From NCBI GenBank assembly GCA_014925825.1, contig JACGCK010000461.1:1-22123 (forward strand): a DNA stretch of 22,123 nt, in the 5' to 3' direction. Positions 1 to 9,270 of the stretch are shown here, piece after piece. How positions within the stretch are numbered: position 1 is the first letter of the stretch; each line of letters starts with the position of its first letter. The notes under the pieces are model-generated. The model had not been told where the DNA came from. It saw only the letters and a program-made list of their open reading frames with translations, and searched no databases. The position numbers were made by a program, and so were the translations under genes. This DNA comes from Pholiota molesta. Its lineage: Eukaryota; Basidiomycota; Agaricomycetes; Agaricales; Strophariaceae.

Positions 1-98
1 TTTCTCCTACCTCAAAGACGACTGTTCATGAGATTCTAATAATACAACCCAACATCATACGTCATGCAATCTTCCAAGGGTAAATAGGCGTATAAAAA

Positions 99-2538
99 TC
101 AGTCCTTTGCTACACTTTCTCTTTCTTTTTCCGTGTATGCATCTCTTGCTCCCGAACCACTGGTCTTGAAGGTAGCCTTCACTACAGAATGGCGGCGCCA
201 TTCCCGACGTTCAAGGATATATACTACCCATGTTATCGCCAAGGTTGCCACACATGCGCAGATCATGGCGATCGCCCCTTTGCGGAACCGCGGCGCGTCC
301 GTCGCTGGGTAGAAAACAATGGACCACCAGGCATTGACGACGTTATTCCACATACTGCAGATGCAGAGGGGGAGTGAATTAGCTCTTGAGTAACAATACG
401 TTGGGAAGGAGAATTTCGCACTTCATGGATGCTAGAACTACCGCGCGCTCTTGATCATCGTCGGCACATATTTGATTAGCCCATCTGGTATTATTTCAGA
501 GCGTAAATTGGGGAACGGTATCGGATTGATAGCGTGATAAATACTAACGCAAATGTAGTCGCTTGCCCAGCATATGAAGCACCTGCCAGATCTGCAATAG
601 ATCCAATACTAATGTATCCATTTGCCTATTATCAAAGAATTGAGTCACTCACAATATGCAAAGAATTTGAGGCCTGTTGGACTACTCCAGACCAGGATAC
701 ATATGAGGAGATGATACAGGCGATGGACATGTATACTAGAACTGGCCATCGAGATTGTGTATGATCCGTCCATGTGGCGCACACGAGCGTTGAAACGATT
801 GCAAATGCCGTCATTCCAGACGGATAAAAGTCTATTGATATAAATGGAACCGATAAGCAAATGGTTGGCATTCTAGTGCATAGACTCGTTCTTGGGATCC
901 AGCTCACCAATTTGTTCCACTGTGTACCCTCCCATTGCCTTGAGCCATTGGCCCATAAGATTATTAGAGCCAAAACTTTCAGTCTCTCCAGAGATTGCAA
1001 ACTGGTCAAAAATGATGAATAGGCGGCGTAGTAAAGTAAAAAATAGGATCAAGCTTACCAATAGACTGCATGCATACCATCTCCACCGGCCCAATACCCT
1101 TCGGAGGAGATTCCACGATAGTGGTCGAGACTTGGCCTGTTCCAAGACAGAAACATCTTCTAGACGCTCGTATGCTAAGACACGTTCCTGGAAACATGAC
1201 GAAGTAAGCAAGTATAAAGTAAATAGTCTGTTCTGTAAAAGTACCGACCTCTTCCGAAAGATAAAATGACTTCGTAGTACGGGGAAGATCGGGAAAGACC
1301 AAGAAACCATAAAGTGCGATTGGTAAGGTTATAATCCCATCGATGATAAATCTGAAGGTCATGAGATCAGTCTTCCATTGCTTTTCAATGACACTTTCCT
1401 CGAGCTCACAGCCATCTCCATCCGCTGCGGCCTGCGGTACCATTGAGGTTCCTTCCAAAATCATTAGAAGATTCGTCGAAAGAATTAAGATACAATGGCT
1501 TCGCACTTGTAGACCGCAGCTTGTAAGACTCCGGAGAACCTGAAGATCGTGTGACATTAAGCCACTTGAATGCCAGTGATGACCGCGAGCTTGAACGTAC
1601 AATGTTCCTACCAATCCTGAGCTTGTAAAAATACCAGAACGTTTGCCAAGTTCTTTTGGTTTATACCATCTAAAAAGGATGCCCGATCATGATTAGGATT
1701 TGGGAATAAATGCGTTAGAGGAAACCAGCCCACGAGCCAAGCACATAATGCGTTCCTACGAATGTCGAGGATTCAGCCATCCCTTGGAAAAAACGAATAG
1801 CATAGATCTGGATACCATGGTCAAGGATGTGTGTGATGAATATCCGCCGACCTCACCTGTTCCACGTTTTTGGCAACACTTGTGCTAAAAAATTAAGGAC
1901 CTTCAATAATTTTCCTAGATAGAAAAGCCTACATGGCATTGCAACCCACCAAAAAGTAAGGACACCCCATATAAGTTGCATGCTCGGAAACCATATACGG
2001 GGTGACACTACCTGAAGCATCAAATTATCTTACGGAGATTAGTATTGTGCAATATAAACGCGCAGTATTAAAGAAACATACTAGGTATCATTCCAACAAT
2101 ATAACCACATGTAAAGATGGTATTTATTTTCTGACAAAAATATGATTACAGAAAGTAAGTATACGCATAATAACATGGGAAGAGGAGCTAACGTTGAAAT
2201 CTGTGCCAACCATATGTAACTCTTCCCTCATCCCAGAGACATATGCGTTGGATATGTTGGAACGGTCTAGATCTAGACGATATTCGCAGTTATTGAAGAT
2301 TCATATAACCACGAGGAAGCAGGTCGGTCGTACAATTGGAAAAGTACTGTCCGAGGATGATCAGGTTCTGACATGAGGCTTTATCGATGTTATCATGGAT
2401 GCAACGCACCATCAAACAACAGTACGAGAGAATAAACCAGTCAATCTTTGCTAGAAGGACCCTTTCATGCTTGCTCGAGGGACTCTCCCCCAATAGTACG
2501 CTCTTACATCGGCGCCAGGTGCTGGAAAGCATATTCAT
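99..2538 (-). CDS. MFS transporter, allantoate/anion permease (Dal5/Tna1-like) family
   Basis: Predicted plasma-membrane proton-coupled uptake carrier for a small organic anion (allantoate, nicotinate or pantothenate type); the substrate cannot be read from sequence. Spliced exons (minus): 2538-2410, 2346-2334, 2272-2193, 2130-2082, 2028-1950, 1884-1857, 1807-1734, 1669-1601, 1539-1507, 1451-1410, 1351-1249, 1187-1059, 1001-908, 831-653, 591-549, 484-422, 354-99; about 487 residues, normal for the family. Family signatures appear in order: KIDWFILSYCCLM, YLDRSNISNAYVSGM, NTIFTCGYIVGMIP, RFFQGMAESSTFVGTHYVLG, GWRWLFIIDGIITLP, GLKFFAYYLAGASYAGQ, and NNVVNAWWSIVFYPATDAPR at the end. The start is the only ATG upstream that stays in frame with KIDWF. 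One base appears to be missing in exon 14 near 703-706: the frame shifts between CIIS and ILVWSSPTG with no room for an intron. The family call is firm; whether the gene is intact is not. Confidence 0.85.
2334..2346 (-). other. 13-nt microexon in the MFS gene
   Basis: Exon 2 of the transporter encodes YFSN plus the first base of the next Tyr codon. It lies between a 63-nt intron (2347-2409, GTGCGT...CAG) and a 61-nt intron (2273-2333, GTACGA...TAG). Including it gives CLM-YFSNY-LDRSN, the expected conserved sequence of the first loop and helix. Skipping it joins ATG to ATCTAG and makes an immediate stop. Confidence 0.8.
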
Positions 2539-3301
2539 AGTCTATCCGTGCGACGCTGGAAGCGAGGTGGCTTGGAGAAAATTGGAGACTGCAGCTCGAA
2601 TAACGTGGGAGGGATTACGCCACACTTTGGCCATCTGCCGATAATTTCGGGTGAGGTAAGCATCTCGGGTGCGTGCAATGCGCACCTCTAGGCTCACACC
2701 GTTGGTCCGACTCGGTCGAGGCAAGAACCCGACGAATGCCATAGAACGACAGAAACCCGTGAACAGTGCAGATCGCCCAAAAACCGACGTGTTGACGAAG
2801 TGTGGGCAAGACTCAGTGCATGAAAGTCGTAAACTATGCCAAACCGAGTATCAGACTATCACGACTGTCGGATCCATGTTGTAGAGTGCCAGAAATCCGG
2901 GTCGGCAGGTTTGTTTAGATGATAAAGATACTCCGCGGGAGCATGCGGCAGGTAAGTATAGGGTGCTAGAGCCGTTCCGATGTTGTAGGAGTTGCAATGG
3001 ATCGAGGGAGGCATGGGCTAGGGCTTCATCGTACAGTACAGTACCGTCATGCTGGTGGCCAAAATGGGGATAAAAGAACGGGTACTGGGATTATAAAGTG
3101 CTGTTATGAGCCTTCAATTAGGTCGGTGGTTTAATTCTTCGGCACAGGCCGTGAGTTGATGCCACATCACAACGACGAGTTTGCATACTTGCATCATACA
3201 CTCATCCATCTATTCTTACTGGAGGGTCACTGGAGGCTGTCTGGGTCGTTGAATCTGGTGCTCGTCTATGGCGAATTTGGACGAAAGACTCGACAAAAGA
3301 G

Positions 3302-3315
3302 ACTCGGATCCGAGT
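3302..3315. promoter_or_regulatory. 14-bp perfect palindrome with inverted CGG triplets
   Basis: ACTCGGATCCGAGT is its own reverse complement. The core CGG-AT-CCG is a pair of inverted CGG half sites, the arrangement that Zn2Cys6 fungal regulators bind as dimers. It lies about 320 bases before the YTP1 start and 760 bases before the MFS start. The palindrome is seen directly; a regulatory role is inferred. Confidence 0.35.
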
Positions 3316-3576
3316 TCAGAGGAATCTGAGTAAGGTGGCCTACCGTAATGACTGATGATTGTCTTGGCCTGGTGCTGAATAACAGGCGAAAACTTGTTCT
3401 CTCTATGTTCGACTGCCTCTTGATTCTTGCCGTGAGAGTACGTAATGAGGCTGTAGAGACGAGCACAGACAGGAATCGGACATCTTCCGATCGTTGCTTT
3501 GTCATTCAGCCTGAGTCAACTGCGTCATCCCTCCCGCCGGTGTACTATCTAGATCTGTCTGAAATGAGACTCAAAA

Positions 3577-3582
3577 TATAAG
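3577..3582 (+). promoter_or_regulatory. TATA-like element of the YTP1-like gene
   Basis: TATAAG lies about 50 bases upstream of the ATG at 3634, followed by pyrimidine-rich sequence (CCGCCCTGCTC, CTCCTTCTACTC) that could be the start region. Position and sequence fit a core promoter element, but one hexamer is weak evidence. Confidence 0.4.
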
Positions 3583-3633
3583 ACGCCCGCCCTGCTCATC
3601 CCGGTACACTCCTTCTACTCAGAGGTATACACC

Positions 3634-5944
3634 ATGCACCTACGCTGGGCCACCGTTGCCCCTCTCCTCGCCGGGTCCATCGCTGTGCATGCATACCCAT
3701 CCACCTCCTTCGACTCGCCCTACACACCCTTAGCTGCCGCCATCGTCGAACGAGATGGACACGAGCATCACAATCACAACGCAGCCCCGCTGCTCGTCCT
3801 TAACGAAACCGAAGTCACCATGTACCACGCTCCCACTCCGCCATCCTATTATACTATTGATTGGGAAGACGAAGGATACCAGCAACGCCATGCCGGGCTC
3901 ATGGTTGCTCATGGAATTTTTATGTGTCTTGCATTTTTTGTCTCGGTACCCTTTGGTGTGTTTTTCTCATACATACCTTCTTGATCATTTTTAATGCGGC
4001 CGAAGGAATCGCTTTGCGATCTGTGAAACACCCTCTTCATGGACTGGTGACCGTATCATTCTATACGTTCTGCGCGCTGGGTTGCGCGGCAAGTGGCTTG
4101 TACAAGAAAATGACGCCAAATATGTACGCCTCATTCTTCTCGTTCTCACCATCATGTTGATGCTTGATCGATTGCAGGTACGAAGGTTCGTTCACTGCAT
4201 GGGGAGCAAATTCCAAGTACGTGCAGCTTATAATTTTCCCATATATTTAGGTGCCGTCCACAGCAAACAAGGATACTTCATCATTCTTGTGGCAATATCG
4301 TTGTCGGCTGTTGATATTTTTAATGCTCTTCGACGGATTATCAACTTTTTACGAAGCAGCGATAGGTCACCCAGAGCCTTTTGGAGATACGTCGTCAAAA
4401 AGGAAGGCGCTCTAGCAGCTGGTCCAGAATATTCTGGAATTGTTACCGACGAACCGGAGGAATACAATTCATCCAAGTTACCTCGTGAATCCGTGGAACT
4501 GCAACATATTCCTCTCACAGAGAATGCTGAAAACGACTCGAATCACAACCAAACAGAACAGTGGGCAAACGCAGTCCATCACCATAACCAAGACTTTCCA
4601 CCCGACTCAGAAGGCACGCTATTTAGCCCTCTAAGCCCCCATTCACAAGAAACCCTGCTCGATTTGAGACATGGATTATTGAGCCGAGGAAACTCAACCA
4701 GCCGCATTGGTCAGGGAATCTTTGCAGTTGTCGAGCGATCTCTTGTCATCGCTGGATTCGCAGAAGTTTTGATAGGCATTGTTATATATACTGGTAAGAG
4801 GGTGCCCGGCAGTCGAACCGTTGCGCCCACACTCATCGTTTTTGCAGGCGGATGCCGAGAAAACTACGAAAATGGATGTTTGGCACACTTGATAAGTATG
4901 TGCATAATGTACTTGATTGATGGCGTCGGTCTCATCATATCTCTTTCATCTACAGAAGGAGGCATTTTCTGGTGCTATGGACTGCTTACCTTCGCGCGAT
5001 TCTTGGGAGCATTTGCGGATATGGGCTGGTCTTGGAACAGATCACCGTTGGGCAACACATACACCGCAGAGTTTGTAGAGTCGTTCGTGATCTTCTTCTA
5101 CGGTGCGACGAACACTTGGATGGAAAGATTTGGTGCCAATCCCGGTGATCCATTCACGACCAAGCAAATCCAGCACATTAGCATCGCGGTAGGCACAAGA
5201 AAGACCATCTCTTCTACGAATTCCACTCTCTGACATGTTGGGAACTAGGTCATGTTCTGCTTCGCTGGTCTGGTAGGAATGGGCATTGAATCCAGGAGGA
5301 TTCGTAAATGGCTTGCTTCTTCAACTTTTGCATCACTATCACGTCCACAGGATATGCCCCAAGAGGCAGTTGTGGAACCCGTTAGCTATATGGGAAGTTT
5401 CAATCCGTTCCCGGCCCTTGTGATAGGAGTGACAGGTGCGGCAATGGCCGCCCACGCTCAAACATACCTCTTTCAGGTAAATTTCATCGAAGATCTCAAG
5501 ATTAAATTGAAAAGGTTAATCCTCAAACATCCATATTAATAGGTTCAAATCCACCAGCTATGGGGAAATCTGCTTGTTGCATTCGCCGTGCTTAGGTGCC
5601 TGACCTATTTTTTCCTCTGGCTTGGTCCTTCTCGCTCGATCCTGCCTTCCCGTCCTCCGACGGAAGCGCTTGGCAGCTTTTTCCTGGCTTGTGGTGGTCT
5701 CGTCTTCATGTTCTCCACCGAGGAGGTCACGATTGCAGCTATGCGACGAGGACGTGATGGTACGTTCATTTTCTCATTCTCTTGGATTTTGTAATTTATG
5801 ACGATTATAGATGTTATGATGTTTTTGAACGTCGCTGTTGCTCTGACGTGTTTTGCGTTCTGCTGGACTCTGCTCATTGTAGGGTTCAAAGGCTGGATCA
5901 AGTCTCGGACGCATTCCGCTGTGACATATCGAGGTGCAGCGTAA
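3634..5944 (+). CDS. ytp1: YTP1-like integral membrane protein (DUF2427 + YTP1 domains)
   Basis: Polytopic fungal membrane protein of unknown biochemical role. Exons: 3634-3955, 4006-4123, 4178-4185, 4251-4793, 4848-4895, 4956-5188, 5249-5476, 5543-5759, 5811-5944; 616 residues, all frames closing. Residues 1 to about 20 look like a signal peptide (MHLRWATVAPLLAGSIAVHA). A His-rich stretch HEHHNHN follows, then the DUF2427 helices (HGIFMCLAFF, IALRSVKHPLHGLVTVSFYT), a polar loop at about 175-255 rich in Ser, Asn and His, and the YTP1 core with CRENYENGCLAHLIKGGIFW, TAEFVESFVIFFYGATNTWM and TTKQIQHISIAV. Three to four hydrophobic segments close the C terminus. Exon 3 is only 8 nt. An AATAAA follows the stop at 5946-5951. 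The family is well supported; localisation (secretory pathway, plasma or vacuolar membrane) is inferred. Confidence 0.9.
4178..4185 (+). other. 8-nt microexon in the YTP1-like gene
   Basis: GTACGAAG lies between a 54-nt intron (4124-4177, ending ATTGCAG) and a 65-nt intron (4186-4250, GTTCGT...TTTAG). With it the protein reads TPNMYEGAVHSKQGYF, the family consensus at this point, and the frame is kept. Direct joining of the flanking exons breaks the frame. Confidence 0.75.
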
Positions 5945-6234
5945 AAATAAAGTTGACCGCTCTAGGCGCATGTATTACATGCCACCCCTTTCCTTCGTTT
6001 TCTTTTCTTTCACGACTGCCCCCACGAGAGGCCTTGCAGCCAACGAATTTCTACGAGTTATAATGCTGTATTTCCCAGACCGCTTAATTTTCCCATCCTT
6101 TAGTACTCTCGCAATCCTCCCGCCGCATGTAACTGCTTTACCTACTCTAAAATTAGCATATAAATTATTTGCAATGAAGTACTTCATTTGTCCGACTGAA
6201 TAGGCTACGTATATGAAGCCAGGTAATGATGTGT
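5945..6234. other. Convergent 3' intergenic region of YTP1-like and COQ2
   Basis: About 290 bases between two stop codons on opposite strands. It holds the AATAAA at 5946-5951 directly after the YTP1 stop and A/T-rich sequence near 6150-6175. No gene is visible; it should carry both 3' UTRs. Confidence 0.5.
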
Positions 6235-7729
6235 TTATGGGGTTGTTGATGCCAGCATCACCGCATAATCTCCAAGAGCACCCATCCAAATCCAAAAACC
6301 CGCCCAACCGCACCCGACAAATCCTTTCCAACAACTCGGGCGATTATCGAAGTCGGTACGATAAAGAATGCGGGCTAGCTGTAACGTGGCCAGGCCAACT
6401 CCGAGGTAGAAAGCTTCTCCTTGTGAATTTAGGTATCCTGCGTAGGAAATCAGTGCAAGAGAAGAGGCCGAGAGACCTGTGAGAATAGGTCGAGACCTCT
6501 CAGCAAATAAAAGAGCAGTTGACCGTATTCCAACTTGAACGTCGTCATGTTTGTCCTACATATCAGGAAAATATTAATATCGAAGCCTTGAACGAACGAA
6601 AGAGGAGATTAACCTGGTGTGCGTATATGCTATCATACACCAGTGTCCAACATACGCCTCCGGCATACATCGGGAGACAGACGCTCCAGTCGACGGTACC
6701 AGCCACCGCAGACCATCCTAACAACGCTCCCCAGTTGTATGCAAGGCCTTGAAGAGTTTGGATTATTGTTCATTGTCGGCCGAAAAATGATAAAGACATA
6801 CCTAGAACGAACTGTGGCCAGTGCGTCAAGCGCTTCATCAATGGGTATACCGTCACTAATGACATAGAAGCAGCCCCGAGAAGAATGCTGTGGCGATAAC
6901 GGAGGAGGTGAATATCCAATGAAAATGGTCTGAAGGAGGGAACATACCTATACGCATTCAGTTGCGTCAGCACACCAAGACCAGTCGTAAGTTGGGCGCC
7001 TAGAAATACAAGTGCCCGTTTTTGGGTTATATCGCCTCTAGCAAGAGGCCTATCTTTTGTACGCTCTGAACGATTTCATTGAATTCTCGACTTATATGAA
7101 AGGATACAGGAGGGGCGCACCAACGGACTTATCGAGATTCTTGTCCCACATATCGTTTATCGTGCACCCAGCCCCCCGCATAACAAGTGCACCAATACCG
7201 AACAGACTAAGGTATGTCAGTGGGGTCGTATATGGTAGTTCAAGGGCATAAGACGCCATAGTGATCGACCAAGCTACGGTGCAAACTAACGTGAGATTGA
7301 ATGAAAATAGTAAGGATACGATGGGCACCGACCACAGGGATAGAATAGAAGAAGCGTTCCAATGGGCTTATCTATACGTGTAAGATATAAGTAAGGCCTA
7401 GCCTTGGGTGGTAGATGGTCCACCCATGTTCTCTGACTTGGAGGGGACACAGCATGAGCGGTCGTGGTTGAGTTGGGCCTTTTGCCAGGGATGACGTGCC
7501 GAGGCTGCAGGAGGTTGCATTGGAATCGCGTATTCAGAAGTCGTGCATGGCTAAAGCGCAACCCAAGGGAAGAGCAAAGTTTTCTTGACGGAATAGAAAA
7601 GCGGCCCAACATCAGACATGCGTTATTATTGTCGCGTCCGTACGCACAGGACAAAGAAGCCATCACGCCCTGCGTGTCGACCCTGACGCTGTCTAGATTA
7701 GATAACAACCCTGATTTACAACTCATCAT
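6235..7729 (-). CDS. coq2: 4-hydroxybenzoate polyprenyltransferase, mitochondrial (COQ2)
   Basis: UbiA-family enzyme of the mitochondrial inner membrane. It attaches the polyprenyl tail to 4-hydroxybenzoate, the first membrane step of ubiquinone synthesis. Exons (minus): 7729-7333, 7273-7121, 7065-6948, 6887-6802, 6747-6614, 6555-6235; 402 residues from 7729. Diagnostic parts are [20 protein letters not shown], the first Asp-rich motif [14 protein letters not shown] (about 168-181), [19 protein letters not shown], and the second Asp-rich motif [13 protein letters not shown] (about 288-300). All frames close. The start is uncertain: ATGs at 7726, 7666 and 7612 are also in frame. The 7612 start gives an Arg/Ser-rich amphipathic N terminus ([20 protein letters not shown]), a typical mitochondrial presequence, and a 363-residue protein, so the true start may lie there. 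Confidence 0.93.
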
Positions 7730-7885
7730 TTGCAACTCTCATGGACGTGATTGAAGAAATATACAATTGTGTCAGATTTCACCTATTTGGTTCAAGATTG
7801 ATATAAAACGGTGCACCCAGTGCACGTAACAAATCCAGGTCAACAGCCAAGAAGTAAGATAACGAAAACTATGCAAAAAACGCGA

Positions 7886-8876
7886 CTACGACCACTCCTT
7901 GGCAAGTTTGAAGGACCATTCCCAATCTACGATAAGCAAAGTCAACGAATATATAGTCCTATAAATTATGCTTCAACATACCAGCATAGACCTCCCCATC
8001 ATCATCAATGACACGACTTCTGACGTTGTAAGACCCAGAGCGAGCGACCAGTCCAGATGGTGATTCTTCGGGATCAAAGTTCTTAGTATATGGTGTACCG
8101 TTAGGGGAAGGACCATAGGATCCTAGCATTTGTTCCAATTTGTCGACTGAGAAACGTTAGTTCGCACAGCGCCACCCGAAATCAGAAAGAGAAGATTCTT
8201 GCCTTTGATGCCCGCCCTTTTCACCAATTGAATGTATCTTACACCCTGCCCACAAGTCAGATGTAGCGGCAAATCGATCAGATGTGGCTTACAGAAATAA
8301 TTGAATGGTTCACTTTGAAAGTGATTCGAACGCTAAAGTTGTTGTTCAACTGCTATACTCATTTCAGTGAATTGAGTATTAGCTCACTTGTATTCAACAC
8401 CTTCTTTAATGACAATGGGATTCTTCTTCGTGTCCGCGAGTCGCTGTGTATCACTCAGATTAAACACAATCTCCTTGCCTTGTGGAAGTGTTGGAGAAGC
8501 TAGTTCCAATGTCAAGACGGTGACCTAGATTATATAGTGACTAAGTGCGATCATTTTGAAACGATGCGGATGATGACCTACCTTCGGACCAGTGGAGGCA
8601 GTTGTTGCGCCTGGAACGATGCCTAGCGAAGCTTTCCATCGGGCTAAACTTTCATCTTCAGCATCGAGTTTGGCATATTCATCGGCAGACTTCGCTGCTC
8701 CCGGTTTGTAACCTTTAGATAAACGATCAGTAACAAGGCTGCGTCGAGGATGGCCATTGATCCATACCAGGGGTGAAGGTAGGTTTGAGGTCTTCTTGAT
8801 CGTCTTGCTGCAGAGCGACAAAGGAGATTAAAATAAGTATTTAATGTAGCAAAATAACGACACTTACAGCTGACAT
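7886..8876 (-). CDS. rdi1: Rho GDP-dissociation inhibitor (RDI1)
   Basis: Cytosolic chaperone that extracts prenylated Rho/Cdc42 GTPases from membranes and holds them in the GDP form. Exons (minus): 8876-8868, 8807-8768, 8712-8582, 8524-8387, 8332-8293, 8245-8203, 8146-7982, 7926-7886; about 201 residues, the usual fungal length. Motifs in order: GYKPGAAKSADEYAKLDAED, ESLARWKASLGIVPG, VRITFKVNHSIISG, GVRYIQLVKRAGIKVDKLEQ, MLGSYGPSPNGTPYTKNF, EESPSGLVARSGSYNVRSRV, and DWEWSFKLAKEW at the end. The first coding exon is only three codons (Met-Ser-Ala). The intron at 8147-8202 starts with GC (G|GCAAGA) and ends CTCAG. Exon 4 has one G too many in the run at 8399-8401: GAAGGGTGTTGAA where KEGVEYN needs GAAGGTGTTGAA. 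This is probably a consensus error in an otherwise intact gene. Confidence 0.92.
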
Positions 8877-9270
8877 ACTGGGAGAGGCTGGATGGTGGAT
8901 AGAATGTCGAGCAGTGCTTCGACAACGCCTACAACTTCATGCACGATCGATTTCGCACGGGTGCTAGTGAACCGGCATTGGCCGGGAACAAAATACTTCC
9001 GTCCAGCGCCTAGATCAAGATTCAAGACCCCACATCCATTATGCCTTCCAGTTACAGTTATCGCATAATTTGGCTCAGAAAAGTATCAGAATAACCATGA
9101 CATGTCTTCAAAGGGACGCCTATATCTACAACACGATATCAAGTGAATCAAGCGTTAGACTTATATCCATATATATTTCCATTTGGCAGCGGCGATATAT
9201 CATGTGTGGGTGATGCTTGGATGGTGGAGCAAACAGTAAATATCTGAAGTATGAACCCAAGGGCCTGGCT
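8877..9270. promoter_or_regulatory. Upstream region of RDI1 / downstream of zinc-finger gene A
   Basis: About 390 bases between the RDI1 start and the stop of the next minus-strand gene. It should contain the RDI1 promoter and 5' UTR and the 3' UTR of the zinc-finger gene. I see no coding motif, clear TATA box or strong repeat. Confidence 0.45.

Larger units (their letters stand above)
2539..3633. promoter_or_regulatory. 1.1 kb divergent promoter region between the MFS and YTP1-like genes
   Basis: No convincing coding sequence on either strand: the open frames are short and carry no recognisable motif. The stretch separates two divergently transcribed genes and so should hold both promoters and 5' UTRs. 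Visible elements are a TATA-like TATAAG at 3577-3582, about 50 bases before the YTP1 start, a 14-bp perfect palindrome at 3302-3315, and a short GTACA tandem run at 3031-3044. Confidence 0.55.

Noticed and set aside
1006..1614. 202-codon minus-strand open frame taken as one exon
   Set aside because: It mixes real exon pieces (IIDGIITLPIAL, FVFPDL-type sequence) with four introns that happen to stay open. The spliced model explains it better.
2640..3260. Decayed transposon or repeat in the long intergenic region
   Set aside because: No terminal repeats, target duplication, or transposase or reverse-transcriptase motif could be seen.
4082..5233. 383-codon plus-strand open frame as a separate gene
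   Set aside because: It is YTP1 exons 4-6 with introns 4794-4847 and 4896-4955 staying open by chance. GT-AG borders restore the conserved CRENYENGCLAHL and KGGIFW.
5543..5553. GTTCAAATCC, similar to a tRNA B box
   Set aside because: It lies at the start of a YTP1 exon, no A box or cloverleaf is visible upstream, and the codons read VQIHQLW as expected.
8332..8399. Alternative RDI1 intron starting GTGTTGAA to avoid a frame break
   Set aside because: It would keep the frame but delete the conserved VEYN and use a poor donor, while a strong GTGAGC donor follows. An extra G in the run is the simpler explanation.
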